A stretch of 64,000 nt of DNA, taken from positions 1-64,000 of the forward strand of contig NZ_JAGDYM010000017.1 of assembly GCF_017565745.1 (NCBI RefSeq). The letters are read 5' to 3'. Shown piece after piece: positions 24,688 through 35,950 of the stretch. Under the pieces are notes generated by a model. It ran no database searches. It was given only the letters and a program-made list of their open reading frames with translations, and was not told the DNA's origin. Within the stretch, counting starts at the first letter, position 1, and each line of letters opens with the position of its first letter. A program made the translations under genes and the position numbers. The stretch is from Leucobacter weissii. Its GTDB lineage: Bacteria; Actinomycetota; Actinomycetes; Actinomycetales; Microbacteriaceae.

Positions 24688-25752
24688 ATGACCACCACCG
24701 CTTCCACGCCGGATACCGCTGAAGCCTCCGACCTCCCGGCTCCGGGGACGCGCAGTGAGGAGCTCGGCATACCCGGCGCCGACGGCCCGTCCAACCGGAG
24801 ACGACGCTTTCCCAGGAGTCTCGTGGTCCGCCTGCTGCCGCCGCTCGTGCTGGCCGGGCTCATCATCTACTTCAGCCTCGCACGCGACACCTTCTTCACT
24901 GTGCAGAACTTCGTCTCGATGGGCACGACGGCCGGATACCTGCTCGCCGGTGCGCTCGGTCTGACGCTCGTCGTCCTCGCCGGCAGCATCGACATCTCCG
25001 TCGGCGCGACCGTGCTTCTCACCGCGGCGGTCATAGCGATCGCCACCAAGGCGCTCGGCGACAACCTCCTCGTCGCGCTCGCCCTCACGCTCGTCACCGG
25101 GGCGCTCATCGGAGCGGCCAACGGGGCGCTGACCGTCGTGGGACGGCTACCATCCTTCATCGTCACGCTGGGCACGCTCTCGCTGTTCACAGGACTCGGG
25201 CTGACGCTGCTCAAAGGCCAGTCCGTCTCCTTCGTGGCCCCGAGCCTCCTCGCGCTGGTCAATACCCAACTGGTTCCGGGCATCACGGGTACCTTCCTGA
25301 TCGGACTGATCCTCTTTGCGATCAGCTGGTTCGTGACTCGCAAGACTCGCTTCGGCCTGTACATCTACTCCCTCGGCGCCAACGAGAAGGCCGCGAATCT
25401 CGCCGGAGTGAATGCGAAAGCCGTGCGGTTCTGGTTGTTCGTGATCTCCGCGGTGTTTGCGGCGATCTCCGGACTGCTCCTCGTCTCGGGTCTGCAGGCC
25501 GGCGGTCCTACGCTCGGGACCTCCTTCATGCTCGATGCGATCGCGGCGGTCGCCGTAGGCGGCACCTCCCTCGCCGGCGGCTCCGGGGGTGTCGAGCGCA
25601 CGTTCATCGGCGTGCTCATCCTCACGGTTCTGGCGAGCGGTTTGAACCAGCTCGGCGTGCCGGACTTTACCCAGACCATGATCAAGGGCGCGGTCGTGCT
25701 GTTCGCGGCAACACTCACCATCGCAGGACGGAAGGATGCCATTGTCAAATAG
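24688..25752 (+). CDS. CUT2-type (RbsC-like) permease
   Basis: A 354-residue inner-membrane permease with about nine membrane segments after a 40-residue polar N-terminus. GSIDISVGATVLL and the conserved AVGGTSLAGGSGGVERTFIGVLI near the end are hallmarks of the ribose/galactoside permease family. The start at 24688 has GGAGAG upstream. Only one permease gene is present, so a homodimer is expected. The 3' end overlaps the next gene by 17 bp. Confidence 0.92.
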   Translation: MTTTASTPDTAEASDLPAPGTRSEELGIPGADGPSNRRRRFPRSLVVRLLPPLVLAGLIIYFSLARDTFFTVQNFVSMGTTAGYLLAGALGLTLVVLAGSIDISVGATVLLTAAVIAIATKALGDNLLVALALTLVTGALIGAANGALTVVGRLPSFIVTLGTLSLFTGLGLTLLKGQSVSFVAPSLLALVNTQLVPGITGTFLIGLILFAISWFVTRKTRFGLYIYSLGANEKAANLAGVNAKAVRFWLFVISAVFAAISGLLLVSGLQAGGPTLGTSFMLDAIAAVAVGGTSLAGGSGGVERTFIGVLILTVLASGLNQLGVPDFTQTMIKGAVVLFAATLTIAGRKDAIVK

Positions 25753-27001
25753 CTCTCCGCTCGCCCTCGGCCGAGAACACGCGCAGGAATCTCCGCGCTC
25801 GGACCCGGCGAGCCATCCGTCAGAGTCGAGTGTTCCGCGCAGCGCAGACGCGCTTCTCGAGACAGCCGAGGATCTCGCGAGCTCCTTCGCGATCGAGGCG
25901 TCCCTGCGCGATCGCGAGCGGGTGTTTCCAGGCGGTGAGCTTCGACAGCTCGAGCAGAGCGGCCTCCTGGCCGCGCGCGTCCCGAAGCGGCTCGCCGGCC
26001 CCGAGCACGACTTCTCGGTCGTGGCCCGAGCACTGGTGCGCATCTCGATCGCCGACACCTCACTCGGTCAGCTTCCCGAAAACCACTTCCACCTCGCTGA
26101 GAACGCCTTCGTGCTGGGCAACCAACGCCTGCAGCACGAGCTCGCACAGTATCTGCTGCAGGGCGGACGGCTCGGCAACGCGTTCAGCGAGAAGAAGAGG
26201 GCGACCAACGACCCGCGCACCGAGCTGACCACGCGGGCGACGAGGTCCGGCGAGGACTACGTGATCACCGGTCGCAAATACTACGCGACCGGAGCACTCA
26301 CGGCGGGCATCGTCCCCGTCACCGCTGAGTCTCCAGAGGGATCGAAGCTGCTGGCGTTCGTGGATCGCCAGACGGCGGGACTGACGGTCACGGACGACTG
26401 GAACTCATTCGGCCAGGTGGGAACGCACAGCGGGAGTGTTCACCTCGACCGCGTCAGGGTGCCCGGGTATCGCGTCATCGCGCCATGGGTGGAGGAGCGG
26501 CGAACCTCTCTTGTCGCCATCCTCCTGCACACGGCCGTGAACGTGGGGGCGGCCGCCGCGAATCTCTCGGAAGCTCGAGCGGTGCTGAGAACCGAGCCCC
26601 GCACCTGGCTGGGGAACGGCGCCACGGAGGATCCCCTCGTTCTCCGACAGCTGGGAGACCTGTACGCCCGAGTGCTCGCGGTCGAGACGCTGTACCTGAG
26701 CGCGGCCGAGGCCCTCGACCGCGCCATCGGATCCGGCCTCGACGACCACTATGCGGAGGCGGAGCGGCGCGTCTTCGCCGCTTCGGGTCTGAGCGGCGAG
26801 ACGGCGGTGCGCGCAGCCGACGAGATATTCGAGTTCGGCGGAGCCAGCTCGACCGATCGATCCCGGAATCTCAGCCGCTTCTGGAGGAACGCGCGCACGC
26901 ATTCCCTGCATTTTCCGACGCGCATCGCCCTGCTGAACGCCGGCCGCGGCTATCTCCTGGAAACAGCGGCGCGAACGGGAAGGACGGGGCAGACGACGTG
27001 A
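25736..27001 (+). CDS. DszC/SfnB-like acyl-CoA dehydrogenase-fold monooxygenase (2)
   Basis: A 421-residue paralogue of the first DszC-like protein. TGRKYYATGALTAGIVPVTAE, DDWNSFGQVGTHSGSVHLDRVRVP and the ending EFGGASSTDRSRNLSRFWRNARTHS place it in the same organosulfur flavoprotein group. The first 40 residues are Ser-rich and probably disordered. Its ATG lies within the permease gene (translational coupling) and its TGA overlaps the GTG of metY. Two different DszC-like proteins in one operon suggest two oxidation steps or two substrates. Confidence 0.88.
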   Translation: MPLSNSSPLALGREHAQESPRSDPASHPSESSVPRSADALLETAEDLASSFAIEASLRDRERVFPGGELRQLEQSGLLAARVPKRLAGPEHDFSVVARALVRISIADTSLGQLPENHFHLAENAFVLGNQRLQHELAQYLLQGGRLGNAFSEKKRATNDPRTELTTRATRSGEDYVITGRKYYATGALTAGIVPVTAESPEGSKLLAFVDRQTAGLTVTDDWNSFGQVGTHSGSVHLDRVRVPGYRVIAPWVEERRTSLVAILLHTAVNVGAAAANLSEARAVLRTEPRTWLGNGATEDPLVLRQLGDLYARVLAVETLYLSAAEALDRAIGSGLDDHYAEAERRVFAASGLSGETAVRAADEIFEFGGASSTDRSRNLSRFWRNARTHSLHFPTRIALLNAGRGYLLETAARTGRTGQTT

Positions 27002-28356
27002 CGGAGCAGGGCACCGACCACCTCCCCGTCCCCCCGAACTACGACTGGGACGGCTACGGCTTCGAGACCCGCCAGGTGCACGCCGGCGAGTTCGAGGAGT
27101 CGGACTTCGGCTCGCGCGTGCCGCCGATCTACCTGACGGCCGCCTACCGCTTCGACTCCTTCCAGCAGAGCTGGGATCGTTTCGCGGGCGCCGACGACGG
27201 GCAGCTGTACACCCGGAATCTGGGCCCGACCCAGGCGGTCGCGGAGCGACGGATCGCCTCGCTCGAGGGCGGAGCCGGCGCGATCGCGGTGGGCTCCGGG
27301 CAGGCGGCCATCGCGTCGACGATGATCGGCCTGGTGGCGGCCGGCGAGCGGTTCGTCTCCACGGCGAGCATCTACAGCGGCACCCGGCTGCTCTTCGACC
27401 GCACGCTCGGGGGCGTCGGCGTCGGCGTGGACTACGTCTGGGACTGCACCGACGAGGCCGAATGGGATCGACTGATCCGGCCAGAGACGAAGGCGATCTT
27501 CACCGAGAGCATCCCGAATCCGAAGAACGACGTGGTGGATCTTCCGTTCGTCGCCCGGATCGCGCAGCGCCACGGCCTGCCGCTGATCGTCGACAACACC
27601 ATCGCCACGCCGTTCCTCGTGCGCCCCATCGAGCACGGAGCGAACGTCGTCGTGCACTCGGCGACCAAGTTCCTCACCGGTCAGGGCGCCGCGCTCTCCG
27701 GGGTGATCGTCGACGGCGGCAACTTCGACTGGGCCGGCGCCCCGCGCCGCTACCCGGCGATCACCGACGCCCCGGCCCCGGGAGCACCGTCGATCCTCGA
27801 GGCGCGGGGGTCGCACGCGCTCGAGTACCACCTGCGGTGGGCGCCGGTCAACGATCTGGGCCCCTCCCTCTCCCCCGTCAACGCCTTCCTGCTGCAGCAG
27901 GGGATCGAGACGCTCTCGCTGCGCCTGGAACGGCACCTCTCGAACAGCGTACGGATCGCGCAGTGGCTCTCGGAGCACCCGACGGTGCGCGGCGTCGACT
28001 ACGCCGCCCTCCCCGGGAATCCGTTCCATCAGGTCGCGCAGCGCGTGCTCGACGGCCCGCCCGGCTCGGTGTTCGCCTTCACGCTGCGCGGCGGCCGGCG
28101 CGCGGCCGAGGTCTTCTTCGACTCCCTCCGCGTGTTCAGCCGCATGACCAACATCGGCGACGTGCGATCCATGGCTCTGCATCCCGCGACCACCACGCAC
28201 CTCTCCTTCGACCAGGAGACGAGGGATCGGCTCGGGATCGACGACGGCCTCATCCGTCTCTCCGTGGGCATCGAGACGGTCGACGATCTCATCGCCGACC
28301 TCGACGCCGCACTCGCCGCCGCCGCGCGCATCCGCCCGCGCGGACCCGTCAGGTGA
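26998..28356 (+). CDS. metY: O-acetylhomoserine sulfhydrylase (MetY-like)
   Basis: A 452-residue PLP enzyme of the Cys/Met family that joins sulfide or methanethiol to O-acetylhomoserine, yielding homocysteine or methionine. The opening [14 protein letters not shown]...[12 protein letters not shown], the PLP lysine in [16 protein letters not shown], and [24 protein letters not shown] are MetY-type. The GTG start at 26998 overlaps the previous stop (GTGA). Being last in the operon, it would capture sulfur released by the monooxygenases. Confidence 0.92.
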   Translation: MTEQGTDHLPVPPNYDWDGYGFETRQVHAGEFEESDFGSRVPPIYLTAAYRFDSFQQSWDRFAGADDGQLYTRNLGPTQAVAERRIASLEGGAGAIAVGSGQAAIASTMIGLVAAGERFVSTASIYSGTRLLFDRTLGGVGVGVDYVWDCTDEAEWDRLIRPETKAIFTESIPNPKNDVVDLPFVARIAQRHGLPLIVDNTIATPFLVRPIEHGANVVVHSATKFLTGQGAALSGVIVDGGNFDWAGAPRRYPAITDAPAPGAPSILEARGSHALEYHLRWAPVNDLGPSLSPVNAFLLQQGIETLSLRLERHLSNSVRIAQWLSEHPTVRGVDYAALPGNPFHQVAQRVLDGPPGSVFAFTLRGGRRAAEVFFDSLRVFSRMTNIGDVRSMALHPATTTHLSFDQETRDRLGIDDGLIRLSVGIETVDDLIADLDAALAAAARIRPRGPVR

Positions 28357-28526
28357 GCCGCTCGAAGATCATCGTCGCCCGGATGCGATCGCGGCCGCCG
28401 AACCCGCTCTCCCTAACGGATGCGGATCCCTGCCGCAAGCCCCCTCGCCGACGGCGCCCCTCCGGATAGGCTCGGCCGCAATCGTCGGAAGACGAGCACG
28501 CGAATCGGCGAAGGAGACTGAGAGTC

Positions 28527-28883
28527 ATGGTTCAGGAGCGACCCCGCGAGGTTCCGCAGCAGCCGCGTCCGGAGGAGAACGATCCTCCGCGCTCCGGACG
28601 CGATCCGCGGGAGCCGACGAGCACGGCGCCCGCCTCGGTCGAGGAGTCCGTCTACGACGAGGCCGAGCACGCCGGAGCCTCCGGGCCCGATGAGGCCGAT
28701 CCGCCGAGAGCGGCCGGGAAGAGCGACGCCGCGGAGGATCCCGATGTCGGATCGGTCGCGGATCTCGACCCGGACGAGGCGGCCGACATCCTCGAGACCC
28801 GCGAGGAGGCGCGCAGAGTCAAGGACGGCAGGGAGGAGGATCGCAGGGACGAGGATCTCATCTCGCTCGACGGGACCGACTGA
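28527..28883 (+). CDS. hypothetical disordered acidic protein
   Basis: A 118-residue protein rich in Pro, Glu, Asp and Arg (RDPREPTSTAPASVEE, EARRVKDGREEDRRDED), with no hydrophobic core and probably disordered. No family is recognised. The start at 28527 is preceded by AAGGAGACTGAGAG. It is monocistronic with its own probable promoter after the metY gene. Confidence 0.6.
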   Translation: MVQERPREVPQQPRPEENDPPRSGRDPREPTSTAPASVEESVYDEAEHAGASGPDEADPPRAAGKSDAAEDPDVGSVADLDPDEAADILETREEARRVKDGREEDRRDEDLISLDGTD

Positions 28884-28958
28884 GGCCCGACGTCCGCTCG
28901 GCGCGACCCTCGGCTCGCCGTTGCGCGGACCCGACCCGCCACGGCAGCGACTCGACCA

Positions 28959-29585
28959 TTAATACAGCAGGAACTGGGCGGTTCCATCGCCGTCCACGTC
29001 GCCGATCGCCACGCGCAGATGGTAGGAGGCGCCGTCCGCCGGGACGGGGTCGCGGTCGACGTCGCAGGTCTCGGAGCCGGACCGGGTACGATCCCAGGAG
29101 ATCGGCTCGGTCGTCAGCTTCTGGCCCGCTTCCAGGATCACCATCCGCTGGTCGGGGTTCTTCTGGCAGTCGGTCGAACGCCAGACCTCGTCGGAGCCGC
29201 TGGTGATCTCGAACGTCATCGACGCGGTACCGAGATCCGCGGAGCACGCCCGTTCGCCCGTGTTCTCGACCGCCAGCGAGAGCTCGGGGAGCTCGCCCTC
29301 GGCGTAGCTCTCCCGATCCGTCGACGGCGTCACCCTGAGCTGACCGGAGATGCACGCGGCCGGCTCCTCGCCGCTCTTCTCCGCGTCCTCGGCCTGCTCG
29401 GAGGCGACGAGATCCTCCGGCACGGCGACGTCCTCGCCCGCCGCGGGAACACCGGTCGAGCCCGGCTTGACGATGATCAGGACGATCGCCGCGACGACCG
29501 CGAGCAGACCGAGCAGCACCAGGATCCGGCGCCTGATGTAGACGCCGCGGCTCTTCGGCCCCACTGGATCCTTCCAACCCGACAT
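28959..29585 (-). CDS. membrane-anchored DUF4232-like extracytoplasmic protein
   Basis: A 208-residue protein with a short cytoplasmic N-terminus, one membrane helix (about 20-40, RRRILVLLGLLAVVAAIVLII) and an acidic linker. A secreted beta-sandwich-like domain follows (SLAVENTGERACSADLG...SCDVDRDP, two Cys pairs possible). The layout resembles actinobacterial DUF4232-type proteins. Function is unknown. Confidence 0.7.
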   Translation of the reverse strand: MSGWKDPVGPKSRGVYIRRRILVLLGLLAVVAAIVLIIVKPGSTGVPAAGEDVAVPEDLVASEQAEDAEKSGEEPAACISGQLRVTPSTDRESYAEGELPELSLAVENTGERACSADLGTASMTFEITSGSDEVWRSTDCQKNPDQRMVILEAGQKLTTEPISWDRTRSGSETCDVDRDPVPADGASYHLRVAIGDVDGDGTAQFLLY

Positions 29586-29682
29586 GCCCCCAGGGTAACC
29601 CCGGAAGGCATCGGATCCGCTTCAACATGCGCACCGAGCCGCACATACGTCTCGGCGCGCCGAAGCCGCCCGCGGCCTCGGC

Positions 29683-30213
29683 TCAGGGTCGCAGCCGCTT
29701 CAGCATTCGCGTGTTCCCGAGCGTATTGGGCTTCACCCTCGCGAGGTCGAGGAACTCTGCCACACCCTCGTCGTGGGAGCGCAGCAGCTCCGCGTACACG
29801 TCTGCGGCGACGAGCCGCTCGTCCTCCCCGACCGCTTCGAAGCCGTGCCGTTCGAAGAAGTCCACCTCGAAGGTCAGGCAGAAGAGCTGATCGAGTCCGA
29901 GCTCCCCGGCGCGGTGCTCGAGGGCTTCGAGCAGCCGATGGCCGACGCCGCGCCCGAGCCACCCCTCCGAGACGCCGAGCGTGCGCACCTCGCCCAGCTG
30001 TTCCCACATCACGTGCACCGCCCCGTAGCCGATCACCCGGTCCTCGCGGTCGACGGCCACCAGGAACTCCGGCACCGCGCCGTAGAGCTCCACCAGATCC
30101 ATGCCGCGAAGGATCCGCCTCGCCACCAGGGGCTCCATCAGCTCCACCATCGCGGTCACATCGCGGGTGCGCGCCGCCCGCACGCGGACGGCCCCGACCT
30201 CGGTTTCAGTCAT
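29683..30213 (-). CDS. argA: amino-acid N-acetyltransferase (ArgA, GNAT type)
   Basis: A 176-residue GNAT protein. The acetyl-CoA loop is LGVSEGWLGRGVGHRLLEALE, and the C-terminal FFERHGFEAV...RVKPNTLGNTRMLKRL matches the stand-alone mycobacterial-type ArgA, which makes N-acetylglutamate for arginine synthesis. It lacks the amino-acid kinase domain of E. coli ArgA, as expected for actinobacteria. It is monocistronic, downstream of clpC and its terminator. Confidence 0.85.
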   Translation of the reverse strand: MTETEVGAVRVRAARTRDVTAMVELMEPLVARRILRGMDLVELYGAVPEFLVAVDREDRVIGYGAVHVMWEQLGEVRTLGVSEGWLGRGVGHRLLEALEHRAGELGLDQLFCLTFEVDFFERHGFEAVGEDERLVAADVYAELLRSHDEGVAEFLDLARVKPNTLGNTRMLKRLRP

Positions 30214-30267
30214 GGAGAGAGTCTAGTGGCGCGCCCGCTCGCAGCCGCGCGGTGCGCCGAACAGCGG

Positions 30268-30320
30268 CCGGGCCGAAGTCTCCCGTCCGTCAGCGGTCGC
30301 TGCGGGAGACTTCGGCCCGG
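30268..30320 (-). terminator. clpC terminator hairpin
   Basis: 18-bp perfect arms (CCGGGCCGAAGTCTCCCG at 30268-30285 and its complement at 30303-30320) with a 17-nt loop lie 13 bases beyond the clpC stop. Confidence 0.8.
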
Positions 30321-30332
30321 CTGTGAGAGGCG

Positions 30333-32858
<2,526 letters not shown>

Positions 32859-33106
32859 CTTCTTCCTCCTGAGGCCGCTCGTGGGGGTATCGCGCGACCG
32901 ATACCAACAGACTACGCACCGCGGGCGGTTTCCGGTCGCGTGTTCGTGCTCGGCGTAACGGCCTTCGGCGCATGGTCCGCTGAGAACGTGATCGGCGGGC
33001 GGACTGCGCCGAAACGCGACTACGGCATCTTCTCCGGCGGTTCCTCCTGCTTTCTTCAGCCTTTCGAGCGCCGCGTGCTTGACGGTCGTCGCCGGATCTC
33101 ACATAC

Positions 33107-33139
33107 TTATCGATAAACAATAATATCGATATTCGATAA
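33107..33139. promoter_or_regulatory. triple TATCGATA-type operator
   Basis: TTATCGATAA (33107-33116) and ATATCGATAT (33123-33132) are perfect palindromes whose centres are 16 bp apart. A half-matching TTCGATAA follows at 33132-33139. They lie in an AT-rich pocket 30-60 bp before the DUF2975 gene and are likely bound by the small Xre-type regulator at the end of that operon. Confidence 0.65.
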
Positions 33140-33167
33140 TCACTGCTCGACGTCCTCGGAGGTCCCC

Positions 33168-33857
33168 ATGAACACGGAATCCGTCCGAGACCGACCGCGC
33201 GGCGGCCGGATTCTCGCCGCCGCCATCGTGCTCGCCGTCGGTTCGATGCTGCTGCTCGCCTCGCTGCTCGCAGCGATCCCGATGCTCCTGAACCACTTCG
33301 CAGACATGTGGAACGGATTCGGGGATATCTCCACCTTCCGTCTCCCCTTCGACCAGGACCCCGACACGCCCGACCCGGCATCGACGGCGACCTACTCGGG
33401 CGTGCTGCTCTCGAGCGCGCAGCCGCTGACGCTCCCGCGGATCCTGCAGCTCGGGCACACCGCCCTCACCCTGCTGGTGGTCATCGCCGGCAGTCTCGCC
33501 GCGATCCTGCTGGCGATACGCCTGCTCCAGCGGAGGCCCTTCGCCCGCCACCTGCGCTGGAGCCTCATCGTCTTCGGCCTGCTGGTCGTGGTGCTGGCCA
33601 CCGTCGGCCCCCAGCTCGACGCCCTCGCGGTCGATGTCGCCGCGAAGGAGCTCGGCTACCCGATCTATCAGGACGTGAGCACGGGTGAGCTGACCGCCGC
33701 GACACCGGACTCGATCATGCTCAACCTCTGGGACCCGATCTGGGTCGTCGGCAGATTCGAGCTGATCCTGCTCCTCGTGGGGGGCACGGTCGCCCTCATC
33801 GGATTCCTCGTCTCCGACGGCGAACGGCTCCAGCGCGACAGCGAGGGGCTGGTGTGA
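33168..33857 (+). CDS. DUF2975-like membrane protein
   Basis: A 229-residue protein with four predicted membrane segments (about 15-40, 95-115, 125-145, 195-215) and an extracytoplasmic loop after the first. The AIRLLQRRPFARHLRWSLIVFG stretch between helices two and three is typical of DUF2975. The ATG at 33168 has GGAGG upstream. Its stop overlaps the start of the small regulator gene, the usual DUF2975/YozG pairing. Function is unknown. Confidence 0.82.
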   Translation: MNTESVRDRPRGGRILAAAIVLAVGSMLLLASLLAAIPMLLNHFADMWNGFGDISTFRLPFDQDPDTPDPASTATYSGVLLSSAQPLTLPRILQLGHTALTLLVVIAGSLAAILLAIRLLQRRPFARHLRWSLIVFGLLVVVLATVGPQLDALAVDVAAKELGYPIYQDVSTGELTAATPDSIMLNLWDPIWVVGRFELILLLVGGTVALIGFLVSDGERLQRDSEGLV

Positions 33858-34084
33858 GCCCCGCCGAGCCCGAGGACGGACACGCGGTCCGCTGCCGGCT
33901 GGACGAGATGCTCGCCGCGCGGGGGATGACGCTCACCCAGTTGAGCGAGCTCGTCGGCGTGAGCCTCGTCAACCTCTCCGTCCTCAAGAACGACCGCGCC
34001 AGGGCGATCCGCTTCTCGACGCTGACCGCGATCTGCCGAGCGCTCGACTGCTCGGTGGGCGAGTTGCTGGTGCTCCGGGACTGA
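33854..34084 (+). CDS. small Xre/YozG-type HTH regulator
   Basis: A 76-residue Cro/CI-type protein: RLDEMLAARGMTLTQLSELVGVSLVNLSVLKNDRARAIRFSTL. This matches the YozG family that accompanies DUF2975 membrane proteins. The GTG at 33854 overlaps the previous stop. It probably represses its own operon through the TATCGATA sites. Confidence 0.88.
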   Translation: MSPAEPEDGHAVRCRLDEMLAARGMTLTQLSELVGVSLVNLSVLKNDRARAIRFSTLTAICRALDCSVGELLVLRD

Positions 34085-34110
34085 GCGGCTCCCTCCGGGC
34101 ACTCTTGCGG

Positions 34111-34180
34111 CTTCCCTGCGCTCTTGCGCCTCCCTGCGCTCTGCACTTCCCTGCGCTCTGCACTTCCCTGCGCTCTTGCA
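34111..34180. repeat. four tandem 17-18-bp repeats
   Basis: Units 34111-34128, 34129-34145, 34146-34162 and 34163-34180 follow the pattern C(T/C)TCCCTGCGCTCT(T)GC(G/A). They start 27 bp after the small regulator stop. No protein or hairpin explains them. The rest of the 34085-34410 gap holds only the repeat arm at 34202-34214 and no gene. Confidence 0.8.
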
Positions 34181-34201
34181 CCTCCACGCACCCTGGCCCG
34201 T

Positions 34202-35301
34202 CAGCTCGGGCTGAGATTACAGCTCAGGCTGATGCTTCTGCGCAGAAGTCTCCTCCCGACCTGCGGGATCTTCCCGAAGTGCGGGGCCCTCCCGCCGACC
34301 GCGCCCGGCTCGGCCCTCACATCGCCCCAGAAACACCCGCATGACGACGAGTTGTCCACAGTTCTCCGCGTGGGATCCTCGAACCGGAACAGTTGAGGCA
34401 GGCTTCGTGCATGGATCTCTCGACGGCGCTGCACCGCTCGGGCGGAGTGGCTCGCTCCGCTGCACTCAGCGAAACGGGCGTGCGGAGAGCCGACATCGAG
34501 CGAGCGCTCCGCACCGGGGCGGTCATCCGCCCCAGGCGGGGCTGGCTGGCGCTGGCGGAGGCGGACCCCGAGCTCATCGGAGCCGCTCGGTACTCGGTCG
34601 TGCTCAGCTGCGTCACCCAGGCCAGGCGCCTCGGGCTCTGGGTCTTGGAAGAACCGCTTCGTCACGTCGCGGCACGCACGCCGACGTCCCGCGCTGAGGC
34701 AGAGGGGTGCGTGATCCACTGGGGTGCTCCCACCGTGCCGCGAGCCCCCTGGACGCTGGAGGATCCGCTCGAGAACCTACTCGGATACGCCGCCGCCTGC
34801 CTGAGCTACGAGGCCGCGCGAGCCGTCTGGGAGTCCGCGCTCAACAAGCGGCTGATCACGCTGGATCGGCTGCGCAGCCTGCCGTACCGGGGACGGGCGC
34901 GACGTCTCGCATTCGAGACGTCGCCATTCTCGGACTCCGGATTGGAAACGCTCGTGCTCTCCCGGCTGCGCTGGCTCAGGGTCAGGGTGATTCCACAGGC
35001 CTGGGTGCACGGCCACCGCGTCGACTTTCTCATCGGCGAACGCCTGATCCTCCAGATCGACGGACGCGATCACGTCGGCCGCAGGAGGACCAGCGACAAC
35101 CGGCACGATTCGTCACTCGCACTGAACGGCTACTACGTGATCCGCGTCGGCTACGAACAAGTCGTCGATGATTGGCCCGCCGTGCAGCACGAGGTCATGA
35201 CGGCCATCGCCCAGGGCCGCCACCTCGTGCGGCGCACGTGCGCTTCGGGAGGAGTTCGCAGTTCAGGCTGAGGTTCTGACGGAGAGAATCAGCCCGAGCT
35301 G
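34202..35301. repeat. 13-bp inverted repeats flanking a DUF559-type gene
   Basis: CAGCTCGGGCTGA (34202-34214) and its exact complement (35289-35301) bracket the gene at 34411-35271. Looser copies of the motif (CAGCTCAGGCTGA near 34220, CAGTTCAGGCTGA near 35260) lie beside them. Confidence 0.55.
34411..35271 (+). CDS. DUF559 / AbiEi-like protein
   Basis: A 286-residue relative of the gene at 7822-8829. It has an N-terminal helix-turn-helix-like region (GGVARSAALSETGVRRADIERALRTGAVIRPRRGWLAL) and a C-terminal DUF559/Vsr-like nuclease-fold region (SGLETLVLSRLRWLRVRV, HGHRVDFLIGERLILQIDGRDH). The second region keeps the D-x(n)-QIDG acidic motif. The ATG at 34411 was preferred over the in-frame TTG at 34393. 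No partner toxin is adjacent. Confidence 0.75.
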   Translation: MDLSTALHRSGGVARSAALSETGVRRADIERALRTGAVIRPRRGWLALAEADPELIGAARYSVVLSCVTQARRLGLWVLEEPLRHVAARTPTSRAEAEGCVIHWGAPTVPRAPWTLEDPLENLLGYAAACLSYEAARAVWESALNKRLITLDRLRSLPYRGRARRLAFETSPFSDSGLETLVLSRLRWLRVRVIPQAWVHGHRVDFLIGERLILQIDGRDHVGRRRTSDNRHDSSLALNGYYVIRVGYEQVVDDWPAVQHEVMTAIAQGRHLVRRTCASGGVRSSG

Positions 35302-35342
35302 CGGAATCAGCCCGACGAGAAGCCAGGCCCTAACCTAGAGGG

Positions 35343-35924
35343 GTGACGCTCTCCCAGCACCTCTCCGGCCGCCGGAGCATCGCCATCGTGCGGCACGGCG
35401 AGACCGACTGGAATCTCGCCCGGCGGATCCAGGGCCGCACGGAGGTGCCGCTCAACGCGACGGGACGCGAACAGGCCCGAACCGCGGCCCGGCTGCTCGC
35501 CGCCGGCCCGGGGTGGAGCGGACTGAGCTCGTCCCCCATGCTGCGCGCCATCGAGACGGCCGAGATCCTCTCCGGCGCCCTCGGCCTCGGCGATCCGTAT
35601 ATCGACCACGCCCTGTGGGAGCGGGACTTCGGCCCGGCGGAGGGCCTGCTCGTGGCGGAGGCCGAACGCCGCTGGCCGGGCCTCGACATCCCGGGCGCCG
35701 AGACCCTCGACGCGCTCGCCGAGCGCGCGGCGGCGGGCCTGCTGCGCACCCTCGAGGAGGCCCCGGGAACGGTGGTGGTCGCGCACGGCGCGCTGATCCG
35801 CTCCGGACTGACCAGGATCGGGGGCGCCCCGCTGCCGCGCATCCTGAACTGCGAGGTGTGGATCCTGAGCCGGGACGGCGGATCCGCGCCGCGGCTCGCT
35901 CGCCTCGAGCCCGCCGCCGTGTGA
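35343..35924 (+). CDS. histidine phosphatase family protein
   Basis: A 193-residue phosphoglycerate-mutase-like enzyme. The catalytic RHG is in IVRHGETDWNLARRIQG, Arg is in SSPMLRAIETAEI, acidic Glu is in WERDFG, and the second His is in VVAHGALIRSGL. The substrate is not evident. The GTG at 35343 lies six bases after a TAACCT -10-like hexamer, so a leaderless transcript is likely. Confidence 0.9.
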   Translation: MTLSQHLSGRRSIAIVRHGETDWNLARRIQGRTEVPLNATGREQARTAARLLAAGPGWSGLSSSPMLRAIETAEILSGALGLGDPYIDHALWERDFGPAEGLLVAEAERRWPGLDIPGAETLDALAERAAAGLLRTLEEAPGTVVVAHGALIRSGLTRIGGAPLPRILNCEVWILSRDGGSAPRLARLEPAAV

Positions 35925-35950
35925 CGGACCCGGGCTCCAGCGAGGCCGGG

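Noticed and set aside
32859-33106. SigH/ClgR-type control site before clpC
   Set aside because: A GGAA...GTT pair has the wrong spacing and no ClgR palindrome is seen. Nothing beyond the AGGAGG ribosome site is supportable in this gap.
34111-34180. CRISPR array
   Set aside because: Repeats are directly adjacent without spacers, only 17-18 bp long, and no cas genes are present.
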